From Pseudomonadota bacterium (GTDB taxonomy: Bacteria; Desulfobacterota; Desulfobulbia; Desulfobulbales; SURF-16): a stretch of 35,231 bases of DNA. Under the pieces are notes generated by a model. That model did not search any database, was not told the origin of the DNA, and saw nothing but the letters and a program-made list of their open reading frames with translations. Position numbers and translations under genes: made by a program. The number at the start of each line of letters is the position of its first letter. Position 1 is the stretch's first letter. Location: contig JAHILF010000030.1 in NCBI GenBank assembly GCA_018897105.1, positions 1 through 35,231 of the forward strand, given 5' to 3'. Positions 17,208-26,748 of the stretch are shown here, piece by piece.

Positions 17208-18803
17208 ATGGTACGGATGCGAAAAAAAAGACTGGGCGATCTGCTTGCCGCCGCTGAACTCCCCATCGTTTGTCTTGAGGGTACGCAGGATGTTGAGATC
17301 ACAGGTGTGACGGACGACTCGCGAAAGATCGTGCCGGGGATGCTTTTTGTCGCCGTACCAGGCGCTACGGTGGATGGTCACCGCTTTATCAATGATGCCG
17401 TGGCCAAAGGCTGTGCCGCGGTGCTGGCCTTCCGCGGCTATGCAGAAAAATGTGCCGTGCCGCTGATGAAAATTGCTGATACCGGCAGGGCTTTGGGATA
17501 TCTTGCCGCGGCTTTTTTTGATTTTCCCTGCCGCAGGATGAAGATGATCGGCATCACCGGCACCAACGGCAAGACCACCTGCACCTATCTGCTGGAGGCG
17601 ATGATCAGCCGGGCAGGCGGCATACCAGGCGTGATCGGTACGGTCAGTGTCCGCTACAAAGGTTACGAAACCCCAGCCGCACTTACCACCCCGCAACCGG
17701 TGGAGCTGCAACAGATTCTCGATCAGATGGTCGAGGCGGGGGTTACCCATGTTGCCATGGAGGTTTCCTCCCATGCCCTGGCCCAGCAGCGGATAAACGG
17801 TGTCTGGTTTGATGTGGCGCTCTTTACCAATATCAGCCGAGACCATCTGGATTTCCACGGCAATATGGAAAGCTATTTTGCCGAGAAGGAAAGGCTCTTT
17901 ACCTCTTATCTGAAAGGGGATGGCCAGGGGGTTATCGTGTTGGGTAACGGGGAAGGACAGGGTCAGCAGGGCGATGACTGGTGCGATCGGCTGAACCATG
18001 GTCTTGACAGGGGCAATCATGTCTGTATTTCCTGCGGCATCGGCAGAGGGCTGATCCAGGCCGGAAATTTCAGTTTCGATCTGCAGGGGATCAGGGCTGA
18101 GATCGTCACTCCCGAGGCACGGTTTGTGCTGGAAAGTCCGCTGGTGGGCGAATTCAACCTGCGGAACCTGCTGGGGGTTATCGGTTGCGGAATGGCGCTG
18201 GGCTATGATCTGCAGAGCAGCTGCCAGGGGGTGGCCGGGGTAACCGGCGTGCCGGGCAGACTGGAGAGAGTGTTGCCCGATGGGGACACGTCACGGGAAG
18301 GCGGAGCGGTGGCAACCGTCTTGGTTGACTACGCCCATACCCCGGACGCCCTGGAAAATGTACTGCTGACCTTGCGGGAGCTCAAACCTGCGCGGTTGAT
18401 TCTCGTGTTCGGCTGCGGCGGAGACCGGGACCGGGGCAAAAGGCCGCTGATGGGCGGAGTTGCGGCGCGGCTGGCCGATGTGCTGCTGGTCACCTCGGAT
18501 AATCCCCGCAGTGAGCCGCCGCAGCAGATCATGGCAGAGATCGAGGCAGGCATCAGGGAGGAAAAGCTGACAAAAGCAAAGGGTGCGCAGCTCATGCAGG
18601 CCCGGTCGGTCAAGGGGTATGACGTGATCGAGGAACGGGCTGAGGCAATCCGTATCGCCATTGGCGGCGCCGGAGCGGGGGATGTGGTGCTGATCAGCGG
18701 CAAGGGGCATGAGTGCTATCAGATTATCGGCAGCCGGAAGTTGTTTTTTGACGATCGACAACAGGCCAGAGAGCAGCTTAATATTGCCAGACAGGCAGCA
18801 TAG
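17208..18803 (+). CDS. murE: UDP-MurNAc-L-Ala-D-Glu:meso-diaminopimelate ligase
   Basis: A 531-residue Mur ligase that adds the third stem residue in the cytoplasm. The order is an N-terminal UDP-binding domain with GVTDDSRKIVPGMLFVAVPG, a central ATPase domain with P-loop GITGTNGKTTCTYL (about 115-130), and a C-terminal domain with DYAHTPDALENVL and GCGGDRDRGKR. The motif SDNPRSEPP selects meso-diaminopimelate, as in Gram-negatives. The chain is slightly longer than usual, with an extra Gly/Gln-rich segment near residues 240-275. It starts four bases after the pseudo-PBP with no strong ribosome binding site, so translation is probably coupled. Confidence 0.96.
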   Translation: MVRMRKKRLGDLLAAAELPIVCLEGTQDVEITGVTDDSRKIVPGMLFVAVPGATVDGHRFINDAVAKGCAAVLAFRGYAEKCAVPLMKIADTGRALGYLAAAFFDFPCRRMKMIGITGTNGKTTCTYLLEAMISRAGGIPGVIGTVSVRYKGYETPAALTTPQPVELQQILDQMVEAGVTHVAMEVSSHALAQQRINGVWFDVALFTNISRDHLDFHGNMESYFAEKERLFTSYLKGDGQGVIVLGNGEGQGQQGDDWCDRLNHGLDRGNHVCISCGIGRGLIQAGNFSFDLQGIRAEIVTPEARFVLESPLVGEFNLRNLLGVIGCGMALGYDLQSSCQGVAGVTGVPGRLERVLPDGDTSREGGAVATVLVDYAHTPDALENVLLTLRELKPARLILVFGCGGDRDRGKRPLMGGVAARLADVLLVTSDNPRSEPPQQIMAEIEAGIREEKLTKAKGAQLMQARSVKGYDVIEERAEAIRIAIGGAGAGDVVLISGKGHECYQIIGSRKLFFDDRQQAREQLNIARQAA

Positions 18804-18822
18804 GGGAAAAGGAGAAAGGGAG

Positions 18823-20313
18823 ATGGAACTGCTACGAAGCACGAAAAAAGAGTGCTGCCGACTTGCAGCCGGTCCGGCAACGACCGATTTCGGCTATGGG
18901 TTCAATACGGTGCAGGATCCCGTCTGGACCTTGAGTCAGGTGCTGCTGGCCACAGGAGGGCGTTTTGTCTGCGGGGCACCGGAGGCGAATTTCCGCTCCA
19001 TCTCAACGGATACGCGGACGCTTGAGCCGGGGGATCTCTTTGTTGCCCTGTCCGGCGAACGTTTTGACGGACGGGAGTTTGTCAAGGAGGCAGTCGCTAA
19101 GGGGGCTGCCGGCGTTATCGTCTCCAGCATAATGGAAGAAAAACTGCCCGTGCCGGTCATTTTAGTCGCTGACCCTCTGCAGGCTCTGGGCGATCTGGCT
19201 GCCTACCGACGGGCGGCCATGCCCAACCTGCAGGTCATCGCCCTTACCGGCAGCTCCGGCAAGACAACGGTCAAGGAGATGTGCGCCGCCATTCTGAAAG
19301 AGGAATACAATGTCCTGAAAACCGAAGGCAACTTAAACAACCTGATCGGTTTGCCGCTGACCCTGCTGCGGGTGGATGCCTGCCATGATGTGGCGGTGCT
19401 GGAAATGGGCATGAACCGGCCCGGGGAAATTGCCAGGATGACCGAAATCGCAGATCCGGACATCGCCTGCATCGTCAATATCCAGAGCGCCCATCTGGCC
19501 GGACTGCATACCATCGACGGTGTGGCCAGGGCCAAAGGCGAGCTGTTTAAGGGCGGCAAGTCCTGGGCCAAATTCTGTGTTAATAACGATGACAAGCGGG
19601 TAAGGGCTCTTGCCCGCAACTGCAGTCAGGAGCAGATAACATTCGGCCGGGACCGCAATGCTTTTGTGCGGGCAACCCATGTGCGGAACATGGGCGAGGA
19701 AGGGATGCTTTTCACCCTGCATGTGGGCAGCGAAAAGGTGCGAATTACAATCCGCAGCCTGGGCGAGCATAACATCGGCAACGCGCTGGCCGCGGCGGCC
19801 ATGGCCCACGCCGCCGGGGTAAAGGCCGAACAGATTGCCCAGGGGCTGATGAGCTTCACCCCCTATGATAAAAGGCTGCAGATGGAAACCATCGGCGGAC
19901 TCAAGATCATCAATGACAGCTATAACGCTAATCCGGCATCCATGCTGGCGGCGCTCGAGACGGTCCGGGCCATGAAGAAAAATAAAAAGAGCGTGGCCAT
20001 ACTGGGCGACATGCTCGAACTCGGCGAGAGCAGCGACTCGGCCCATCGCCGACTCGGTGAAACAGCAGCCTGCAAGGCATTTGATTATCTTTTTGCCTAT
20101 GGGCAGTTTGCCAGAAAGGTGGTGGAAGGGGCACTCGATGCCCGGATGACCATAAAACAGGCAAAACAAAAGGAGAACAAAGAGGATATCGTGGAGGCCA
20201 TTGTCAAGCTGATCGCCCTGGGTGAACTGGGAAACGGGGATCTGGTGCTGGTGAAAGGGTCACGGGGCATGCGCATGGAAACAATTATCGAGCAGTTCAG
20301 AAACAGGCTGTAG
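18823..20313 (+). CDS. murF: UDP-MurNAc-tripeptide:D-Ala-D-Ala ligase
   Basis: A 496-residue Mur ligase that adds D-Ala-D-Ala to the tripeptide. The N-terminal domain contains [24 protein letters not shown], the ATP site is [14 protein letters not shown], and the C-terminal part has [17 protein letters not shown] and the MurF-typical [13 protein letters not shown] 18823 follows AAGGAGAAAGGGAG, so the longer in-frame extension that overlaps murE is rejected. About 30 residues before [12 protein letters not shown] are extra compared with typical MurF. No ddl gene accompanies it in this cluster, so D-Ala-D-Ala must be made by an enzyme encoded elsewhere. Confidence 0.95.
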   Translation: MELLRSTKKECCRLAAGPATTDFGYGFNTVQDPVWTLSQVLLATGGRFVCGAPEANFRSISTDTRTLEPGDLFVALSGERFDGREFVKEAVAKGAAGVIVSSIMEEKLPVPVILVADPLQALGDLAAYRRAAMPNLQVIALTGSSGKTTVKEMCAAILKEEYNVLKTEGNLNNLIGLPLTLLRVDACHDVAVLEMGMNRPGEIARMTEIADPDIACIVNIQSAHLAGLHTIDGVARAKGELFKGGKSWAKFCVNNDDKRVRALARNCSQEQITFGRDRNAFVRATHVRNMGEEGMLFTLHVGSEKVRITIRSLGEHNIGNALAAAAMAHAAGVKAEQIAQGLMSFTPYDKRLQMETIGGLKIINDSYNANPASMLAALETVRAMKKNKKSVAILGDMLELGESSDSAHRRLGETAACKAFDYLFAYGQFARKVVEGALDARMTIKQAKQKENKEDIVEAIVKLIALGELGNGDLVLVKGSRGMRMETIIEQFRNRL

Positions 20314-20323
20314 GCGGGCGTTA

Positions 20324-21403
20324 ATGCTTTATCATTTTCTCTATCCACTCCATAACCTTTACGGGGGCTTCAATGTCTTCCGCTACATCACCTTCAGATG
20401 TATCGGGGCGATTGTCACCGGTTTTTTGATTGCCATTGTGCTGGGTCCGTATTTCATCAGGCTGCTGCAGCGCAATCTGGTGGGACAGGTGGTGCGGGAA
20501 GACGGGCCGGCCAGCCACTTCAGTAAACGTGGTGTGCCCACCATGGGGGGGGTGCTGATTATTTCCTCGGTGGTCATTTCAACCCTGTTGTGGGTTGAGC
20601 TGAGCAACAAGTACGTCTGGCTGATACTGGCCATCACCATCTGGTACGGCGCCATCGGCGGTATTGACGACTGGCGGAAGATTAAGAAGAAAAACTCCAA
20701 GGGGTTGAGTGCCAAGGCAAAAATGGCGCTGCAGATCGCAGGAGTGGTTGTTGTCGGCGGTTTTTTACTGAATCAGCCGGGTTTTGATACCTCGCTGAGT
20801 TTTCCGTTTTTAAAGGACGTGAAACCGGATCTGGGAATTTTTTATATTTTTTTCATGGTGCTGGTAGTGGCCGGGGCCTCCAATGCGGTCAATCTGACGG
20901 ACGGACTGGATGGACTGGCCATCGGCCCCACGGTGGTGACCAGCGGCGTATATCTGCTTTTTTCCTATCTTGCCGGGCATGCGGGACTTGCCGCCTACCT
21001 GCAGATCCCTTTTGTGCCGGGTGCCGGGGAGGTAACGGTGTTCTGCGGTGCGTTGGCCGGGGCGAGTCTGGGATTTCTCTGGTTCAACGCCTACCCTGCC
21101 CAGGTGTTCATGGGTGATGTGGGCTCACTGGCCATCGGCGGAGCCCTGGGCGTGGTGGCGGTTATTATCAAGCAGGAGATTCTGCTGGTGCTGGTGGGCG
21201 GGATTTTTGTCATGGAGGCTATTTCCGTGATCCTGCAGGTGGGTTATTTCAAGATTTCCGGGGGCAAGAGGATCTTTCTCATGGCCCCCTTTCATCATCA
21301 TTTTGAAAAAAAAGGTTGGGTGGAACCGAAGGTGGTTGTCCGCTTCTGGATCGTGTCAATCATTCTCGGCCTGATGGCGCTTGCCACGCTGAAACTGCGG
21401 TGA
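20324..21403 (+). CDS. mraY: phospho-MurNAc-pentapeptide translocase
   Basis: A 359-residue polytopic membrane enzyme that transfers phospho-MurNAc-pentapeptide to undecaprenyl phosphate, making lipid I. About ten hydrophobic segments are visible. Conserved elements are TMGGVLII near the N-terminus, the DDW motif ([22 protein letters not shown]), the Mg-binding [33 protein letters not shown], and the C-terminal [11 protein letters not shown]. The start [25 protein letters not shown] is characteristic of proteobacterial MraY. Spacing is 10 bp to murF and 7 bp to murD. It is the only polytopic protein of the cluster, since ftsW is absent. Confidence 0.97.
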   Translation: MLYHFLYPLHNLYGGFNVFRYITFRCIGAIVTGFLIAIVLGPYFIRLLQRNLVGQVVREDGPASHFSKRGVPTMGGVLIISSVVISTLLWVELSNKYVWLILAITIWYGAIGGIDDWRKIKKKNSKGLSAKAKMALQIAGVVVVGGFLLNQPGFDTSLSFPFLKDVKPDLGIFYIFFMVLVVAGASNAVNLTDGLDGLAIGPTVVTSGVYLLFSYLAGHAGLAAYLQIPFVPGAGEVTVFCGALAGASLGFLWFNAYPAQVFMGDVGSLAIGGALGVVAVIIKQEILLVLVGGIFVMEAISVILQVGYFKISGGKRIFLMAPFHHHFEKKGWVEPKVVVRFWIVSIILGLMALATLKLR

Positions 21404-21410
21404 TCTTGGT

Positions 21411-22796
21411 ATGGTTGGCTTAAAAGAATTCATCACCTCTCCGGCATCCTATAAGACCCTTGTTGTGGGGTCGGGCAAGTCGGGATTTGCCGCGCTGAAG
21501 TTCCTGGATAAGCTGGGCTGCCGGGTGGCGCTCAGCGAAAAGGCCAAGGAGTTAGCCCTGGACGGCAAACTGCTGGAGTGGCTGAAGGAAAGGGATGTCT
21601 ACTATGAGACGGGGGGACATCGCAGGGAAACATTCCTCGATGCCGATCTCATAGTAGTCAGCCCCGGGGTGCCGCTGGACATTGACGAGCTTACCGCAGC
21701 CCGGCAGGCTGGTATTGAGATCGTTGGAGAGCTTGGGCTTGGTGCTGCTTATCTTCAGATACCAATTGTTGCCGTAACCGGCACGAACGGCAAAACCACG
21801 GTGACAAAACTGATTGGTGAATTGCTGCAAGGAGCTGGGAGAAAGGTGTTTGTCGGAGGAAACATTGGGACACCGCTGATGGATTACCTGCTGGGGGAGC
21901 AGGATGCAGAGATAGCGGTTCTGGAGGTAAGCAGTTACCAGCTTGATACGGCCGGCCAATTCCGGCCGGACGTGGCGGTGCTGCTGAATATCAGCCCGGA
22001 TCATCTGGACAGGTATGCATCCTATGATGATTATGCGGCAGCGAAAATGAAGATTTTCTCCTGTCAGCAGCCGGAAGACCTGGCCGTGGTCAATGCCGAC
22101 GATCAGGAGATCCTGCGCCTGTTGGATGCTGAGCCGATTGCCGCGAAAACACTGTGGTTCGGCAGGGAACTTGCCGGCCGGCCCGGTACGGTTATCGAAG
22201 GGGAAAAGATCGTCCTGAAAGGGATGTTTGCCCATGAGGAAAAATATGACCTGCCTGAGGGAATGCTGAAATCGCCGAATCGGGAAAATGCCATGGCGTC
22301 AATCCTGGCGACTCGGGTCATGGCCTGCCCGGATGAGGTGATCAACCGAGTGCTGGGGCAATTTCAGCGCCCTCCCCACCGGCTTTTCCGGGTAACCGAG
22401 ATCAACGGGGTGAGCTATTTTGATGATTCAAAGGCCACCAATGTCGGAGCGGTGCAGTCGGCGCTGGAGGGGATGAGCCAGCCGGTGATTCTCATTGCCG
22501 GCGGGCGTGACAAGGGGGGGGATTATCTCTATATGGCGGAAGGTGTGCGGGCCAGGGTAAAAAAAATGGTGCTGATCGGCGAGGCCAGAGAAAAAATGGC
22601 TAAAGCCTTTGAGGGGATAACCAGCATCGAGATGGCGGACAGTCTGGAAGAGGCGGTGCTCAAGGCGGCACGGAGCGCACAGGAGGGTGATGCGGTTCTA
22701 TTGTCCCCGGCCTGCGCCAGTTTTGATATGTTTAAGAGCTATGCCGACCGGGGGGAGAGGTTTCAACGGGCTGTCTGGAAGCTGATGAACTCGTAA
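21411..22796 (+). CDS. murD: UDP-MurNAc-L-alanine:D-glutamate ligase
   Basis: A 461-residue Mur ligase that adds D-Glu to UDP-MurNAc-L-Ala. The N-terminal Rossmann-like domain begins LVVGSGKSGFAALKFL; the ATP loop is AVTGTNGKTTVTKLIGELL, followed by GGNIGTPL and the EVSSYQLD motif specific to MurD. The C-terminal domain has PPHRLFRV, FDDSKATNVGAVQSAL and LIAGGRDKGGD. Length and motifs are normal. After its stop the expected ftsW is missing; a 297-bp gap with a 61-residue gene leads to murG. Confidence 0.96.
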   Translation: MVGLKEFITSPASYKTLVVGSGKSGFAALKFLDKLGCRVALSEKAKELALDGKLLEWLKERDVYYETGGHRRETFLDADLIVVSPGVPLDIDELTAARQAGIEIVGELGLGAAYLQIPIVAVTGTNGKTTVTKLIGELLQGAGRKVFVGGNIGTPLMDYLLGEQDAEIAVLEVSSYQLDTAGQFRPDVAVLLNISPDHLDRYASYDDYAAAKMKIFSCQQPEDLAVVNADDQEILRLLDAEPIAAKTLWFGRELAGRPGTVIEGEKIVLKGMFAHEEKYDLPEGMLKSPNRENAMASILATRVMACPDEVINRVLGQFQRPPHRLFRVTEINGVSYFDDSKATNVGAVQSALEGMSQPVILIAGGRDKGGDYLYMAEGVRARVKKMVLIGEAREKMAKAFEGITSIEMADSLEEAVLKAARSAQEGDAVLLSPACASFDMFKSYADRGERFQRAVWKLMNS

Positions 22797-22894
22797 TATT
22801 CCCTGACGCCAAATTTGTATGACGATAAATCAGGAAATTATCGTGCACGGTACGGCTGTCGAAGGGTTGTTCTGATGAGAAAGTGAAAGTGAAA

Positions 22895-23080
22895 ATGGAA
22901 AAGATATGTTGCCGCTGCAAGCGAAACGAACAGGCAGGCAGGTGGGTTGCCCTGAAGGACGCGGACACAAGTACCTATTCCTATGGGTTTTGTCCGAACT
23001 GCTACCAGGAAACCCTGGCTGAGATAAAAATGGCGTCACCCAAGTACAGAAGCAGGAAGACGCCGGAAATGACAGTATAA
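22895..23080 (+). CDS. small Cys-pair (zinc-ribbon-like) protein at the ftsW position
   Basis: A 61-residue basic protein of unknown function, MEKICCRCKRNEQAGRW followed later by GFCPNCYQ. The pairs CxxC (with an extra adjacent Cys) and CPNC, about 30 residues apart, could bind one zinc or iron. The C-terminal tail is basic and probably disordered. ATG 22895 has only a purine-rich stretch (GAGAAAGTGAAAGTGAAA) upstream; GTG codons at 22883 and 22889 are possible earlier starts. The gene is oriented with the cluster and ends 13 bp before murG. No known division protein is recognised. Similar short rubredoxin/zinc-ribbon proteins are often response-linked or nucleic-acid-binding, but nothing here decides it. 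Confidence 0.7.
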   Translation: MEKICCRCKRNEQAGRWVALKDADTSTYSYGFCPNCYQETLAEIKMASPKYRSRKTPEMTV

Positions 23081-23093
23081 TCCGTCAGGATTT

Positions 23094-24188
23094 ATGGGAA
23101 ACAAGGAAATCAGGTTGATTGTCAGCGGAGGCGGCACGGGCGGACATCTTTTCCCGGGGATTGCAGTGGCTGAGGCCTTTCTGGATCAGTATCCGGGCAG
23201 TCGGGTGCTTTTTATCGGCACCGGACGACAGACCGATGCACGGGTGCTGGCCAACAGAAAATTTGAAACCGCAACCATCAGCAGCCAGGGGCTCAAGGGC
23301 AAAAGTATGGGGCAGCGACTCTCAGCCTTGCTGCAGCTGCCGCTGTCCACCTTTTCCGCCATGGGGCTGTTGAGAAGGTTCCGGCCGCAGCTGGTTCTCG
23401 GGGTGGGGGGCTATGTCACCGGGCCGGTGCTGCTTGCCGCAAAGATGATGGGAATCGCCACCTGTATCCACGAGCAGAACTCGGTGCCGGGCATGGCCAA
23501 CCGGAAGCTGGGGAGACTTGTTGACCGGATCTTTCTCTCCATTCCCGGAAGTGAACGCTATTTTGCCCCAGGCAAATGGGTTATGACCGGCAATCCGCTG
23601 CGCCGGGAACTGACTGCCGCGGCAGAAAAGAAGAGGGGACAAAAGGAAGGACTGACGCTGGTGGTGCTTGGCGGCAGTCTCGGCGCGCACAGGGTGAACA
23701 CGCTCATGGTTGGCGCCATGGGAATACTGAAAAACACGACGGCTCATCTGCGGGTCATCCACCAGACCGGCAGGGATGATGAACAGATGGTAGCCGGCAG
23801 ATATAAAGAGCTGGGCATAAAGGCGGAAGTGGCGGCATTTTTTAACAATATGGCTGAGCTGTACAGCCAGGCCGATCTGGTTGTTTCCCGGGCGGGAGCC
23901 ACCACACTGGCAGAGATCACGGCCTTTGGCCTGCCCATGATTTTGATCCCGTATCCCTTTGCCGCAGATGACCATCAGCGCAAAAACGGTGAATATCTGG
24001 TGCAGGGCGGCGCGGCGCTGATGTTCACCCAGGAGGAGTTGACGGAAAAAAGACTGGCTGAGGAAATCAGCACTCTCCTGACCGATGAAAAGCGGTGTTT
24101 GCAGATGGGGCAGGCCGCCAGGAGGCTGGCCAGGCCCGATGCCACCAAGACGATTGTGGCACAGTGCGAGAAGCTGATGTTTGCCTGA
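23094..24188 (+). CDS. murG: UDP-GlcNAc:lipid I N-acetylglucosaminyltransferase
   Basis: A 364-residue GT28 glycosyltransferase that turns lipid I into lipid II on the inner face of the membrane. The glycine-rich N-terminal motif is VSGGGTGGHLFPGIAVAEAF, the second G-loop is VLGVGGYVTGPVLLAAK, and the conserved acceptor-site region IHEQNSVPGMANRKLG follows. The C-terminal UDP-GlcNAc site includes VLGGSLGAHRVN, VSRAGATTLAEITAFGLPMILIPYPFAADDHQ. Length is normal. ATG 23094 lies 13 bp after the small Cys-pair gene. No irregularity is seen. Confidence 0.97.
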   Translation: MGNKEIRLIVSGGGTGGHLFPGIAVAEAFLDQYPGSRVLFIGTGRQTDARVLANRKFETATISSQGLKGKSMGQRLSALLQLPLSTFSAMGLLRRFRPQLVLGVGGYVTGPVLLAAKMMGIATCIHEQNSVPGMANRKLGRLVDRIFLSIPGSERYFAPGKWVMTGNPLRRELTAAAEKKRGQKEGLTLVVLGGSLGAHRVNTLMVGAMGILKNTTAHLRVIHQTGRDDEQMVAGRYKELGIKAEVAAFFNNMAELYSQADLVVSRAGATTLAEITAFGLPMILIPYPFAADDHQRKNGEYLVQGGAALMFTQEELTEKRLAEEISTLLTDEKRCLQMGQAARRLARPDATKTIVAQCEKLMFA

Positions 24189-24250
24189 AAGTTTGGCGAG
24201 ATACCGTATTCGGTTAAGAGTAGACAAAAATAAACAAGAAATAGACAACA

Positions 24251-25636
24251 TTGTATAAAAAAACAAAACATATTCATTTTGTCGGTATCGGCGGCATCGG
24301 CATGAGCGGTATCGCCGAGCTGCTGCTCAATCTGGGCTACAGTGTCAGTGGCTCCGACCTGAAGCAGAGCGATATCACCAGGCGGCTGCAGAGCCTGGGC
24401 GGTAAGGTTTATCAGGGCCATAACGGAACTTGGGTAGGCAATGCGGATGTGGTGGTTATCTCCTCGGCGGTCAAGGAGAACAATCCCGAGGTGGTTGCCG
24501 CACGGGAGGCCTTTATCCCGGTGATTCCACGGGCCGAGATGCTGGCCGAACTCATGCGCCTGAAAAAATACGGCATCGCCATTGCCGGCAGTCACGGCAA
24601 GACCTCGACCACCTCGCTGGTGGGCTGGCTGCTGGCCGAGGCCGGATTTGATCCCACGGTGGTGATCGGCGGTAAGGTGAACAGCCTGGGCACCAATGCC
24701 AAACTGGGCGAAGGGGAGTTTCTGGTGGCTGAGGCGGATGAAAGCGACGGTTCCTTTCTCCAGCTGTCACCGGTAATTGAGGTGGTAACCAATATTGATC
24801 TGGAGCATCTTGACTACTACCGGGATATTGATGAGATCAAGGAGGTTTTCCTTCAGTTTATCAACAAGATCCCATTTTATGGCGCTGTGGTGCTCTGCCT
24901 TGATGATGACAATATCGCTTCACTGCTGCCGCGCATCAAAAAAAGGGTGATTACCTACGGGCTGGTCACCCAGGCGGATATCAGCGGCCGACTGTTGAAA
25001 GCAGAAGGTCTGAACACCAGTTTTGAGGTCTGCCGGGGTTCCGAGGTACTTGGCGAGATCATGATCAATTCCCCGGGCCGACATAACGTGCTGAACAGTC
25101 TCGCGGCGGTGGCCGTGGCACTGGAACTTGAAATTCCCTTTGCCAGGATTGCCTCGGCACTGGCGACATTTACCGGGGTGCAGAGGCGTCTGCAGATCAA
25201 GGGTGAGGCGCGGGGTATCACGGTGATCGATGACTATGGCCATCATCCCACGGAGATCAGGGCAACGCTTGCGGCCATCAGAAGCGCCTGGCCGAGCCGC
25301 CGCCTGCTGGCCATGTTCCAGCCGCATCGCTACACCCGCACCCAGGGGTTGTTCAAGGAGTTCTGCACCGCTTTTCATGATGCGGATATTCTGATTTTGA
25401 CCGAGATCTATCCAGCCAGTGAAAGTCCGATCGAGGGCGTGACGGCGGAGAATCTCATGGTCGGCATCAAGGAGCATGGCCAGCGCCAGGTGTTTCTTGT
25501 CCCGGGAGTGGATGATCTGGCAGGGATGGTGCACCCCATGCTGGAGGAGGGGGATATTGTGCTTACCCTGGGGGCCGGCGATATTCTGCGGGCCGGCGAA
25601 CAGCTTTTATCCGCTTTAGGGGCCGTTGCGCAATGA
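24251..25636 (+). CDS. murC: UDP-MurNAc:L-alanine ligase
   Basis: A 461-residue Mur ligase catalysing the first amino acid addition. It begins [19 protein letters not shown], the family's Rossmann-like start; the ATP loop is [16 protein letters not shown]; the acceptor-side [12 protein letters not shown] and [10 protein letters not shown], and the C-terminal [10 protein letters not shown] and FQPHRYTRT motifs are all present. The start codon appears to be TTG at 24251, because the conserved N-terminus begins there and no ATG lies upstream in frame before a stop. The next ATG would remove the nucleotide-binding loop. The ribosome binding site is weak. The 62-bp gap to murG and this poor start suggest low translation. 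Confidence 0.95.
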   Translation: MYKKTKHIHFVGIGGIGMSGIAELLLNLGYSVSGSDLKQSDITRRLQSLGGKVYQGHNGTWVGNADVVVISSAVKENNPEVVAAREAFIPVIPRAEMLAELMRLKKYGIAIAGSHGKTSTTSLVGWLLAEAGFDPTVVIGGKVNSLGTNAKLGEGEFLVAEADESDGSFLQLSPVIEVVTNIDLEHLDYYRDIDEIKEVFLQFINKIPFYGAVVLCLDDDNIASLLPRIKKRVITYGLVTQADISGRLLKAEGLNTSFEVCRGSEVLGEIMINSPGRHNVLNSLAAVAVALELEIPFARIASALATFTGVQRRLQIKGEARGITVIDDYGHHPTEIRATLAAIRSAWPSRRLLAMFQPHRYTRTQGLFKEFCTAFHDADILILTEIYPASESPIEGVTAENLMVGIKEHGQRQVFLVPGVDDLAGMVHPMLEEGDIVLTLGAGDILRAGEQLLSALGAVAQ

Positions 25637-25728
25637 CCATGGCATTTCTAACCATTTCGTTACGGCCCTTTATGCCGGTCACGGTAATGGGTTGCTTTGG
25701 TCACTTTTACCACGGTATGGCTTGAGCT

Positions 25729-26748
25729 ATGGAGACTGGAGGGATGTATGAGGCTGCAGCGTATACCGGGAAATGGGACCAGATGATGTCCCCGCCGGGT
25801 GGATCAGACTCACCACTGCCTGCGTGGGCGTCTGCCTTGCAGCAGGCGATGGCTGGCCACCCCGCAGGAGATATAGTCTGGCATGGTTCTTTGGCCAAGT
25901 ACACCACCTTTAACGTCGGTGGCAGGGCCGAGGCCATCGTTTTTCCCACGGGCCGCGATGAGCTGTCCCAGCTGATCCGCAGCCTGCACGGCTTGGATGT
26001 GCCCTGGGTCATTCTCGGCCGGGGCAGCAATGTGGTGATTGCCGATGCAGGACTCAAGGGCGTGGTCATCGTGCTCGGACGTGAATTCGGGGAGATTGAG
26101 CAGGTAGAGGATGCGGCGGGCAGCATCGTGGTCAGGGTTGAGGCCGGCTGCAGTCTGGCAAAACTGGTGAGCTGGGCAGTGGAACGGGGACTGGCCGGGC
26201 TGGAATTTGCGGCAGGCATACCCGGCAGTGTAGGCGGGGCAATCGTTATGAATGCCGGGGCCTGGCAGCGGGAGATGAAAGACGTACTGCTCCGGGTCAT
26301 CATCATGGATGGTCAGGGTGCCATCTCTGCCAGAGAGGTTGCTGCCATGCATTTTGCCTACCGGACCTGGGGGGAGATGCAGGGGGCAATCGCCCTGGAA
26401 GGGTTTTTTCGGCTAAAAAAAGACAACCCGGTCCTGCTCAGGGAAATGTGCAAAGAATACCGGCAGCGCCGCAAGATGCGGCAGCCGCAGAATATGGCCA
26501 GCGGTGGTTCCTTTTTCAAGAATCCGCCGGGCGGTAAAACAGCCGGACAGTTGATTGATCAGGCCGGGCTGAAGGGGTGCCTGGTCGGCGGGGCCATGGT
26601 GTCAACAGTGCATGCCAACTTTATCGTCAATACCGGCAGTGCCACGGCCCGGGACATCATTGACCTGATGGGGATGGTGCAGAAAGTCGTCTATGAGAAA
26701 TACGGCATCGCGCTGGAGCCTGAAGTGAAGATTCTGGGCCTGGAATGA
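25729..26748 (+). CDS. murB: UDP-N-acetylenolpyruvoylglucosamine reductase
   Basis: A FAD-dependent reductase that makes UDP-MurNAc. Up to 339 residues. The FAD domain begins SLAKYTTFNVGGRAEAIVFP and continues LGRGSNVVIADAGLKGVVI and EFAAGIPGSVGGAIVMNAGA. The C-terminal domain has the catalytic Ser in GGSFFKNPPG and the final Glu in LEPEVKILG. The N-terminal 45 residues are an unconserved extension, so the real start is uncertain: ATG 25729 has a poor ribosome site, and ATG codons at 25744 or 25783 are alternatives. It overlaps ftsQ by ATGA. In many relatives ddl sits between murB and ftsQ; it is missing here. Confidence 0.93.
   Translation: METGGMYEAAAYTGKWDQMMSPPGGSDSPLPAWASALQQAMAGHPAGDIVWHGSLAKYTTFNVGGRAEAIVFPTGRDELSQLIRSLHGLDVPWVILGRGSNVVIADAGLKGVVIVLGREFGEIEQVEDAAGSIVVRVEAGCSLAKLVSWAVERGLAGLEFAAGIPGSVGGAIVMNAGAWQREMKDVLLRVIIMDGQGAISAREVAAMHFAYRTWGEMQGAIALEGFFRLKKDNPVLLREMCKEYRQRRKMRQPQNMASGGSFFKNPPGGKTAGQLIDQAGLKGCLVGGAMVSTVHANFIVNTGSATARDIIDLMGMVQKVVYEKYGIALEPEVKILGLE

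Noticed and set aside
18709-18822. Longer murF start overlapping murE
   Set aside because: The extra 38 residues lie in the murE coding region, lack MurF similarity, and the ATG at 18823 has a good ribosome site.
24241-24248. AATAGACA-like match before murC to the motif near the integrase
   Set aside because: Only a partial match in an AT-rich spacer, without repeats or any link to the integrase; probably chance.
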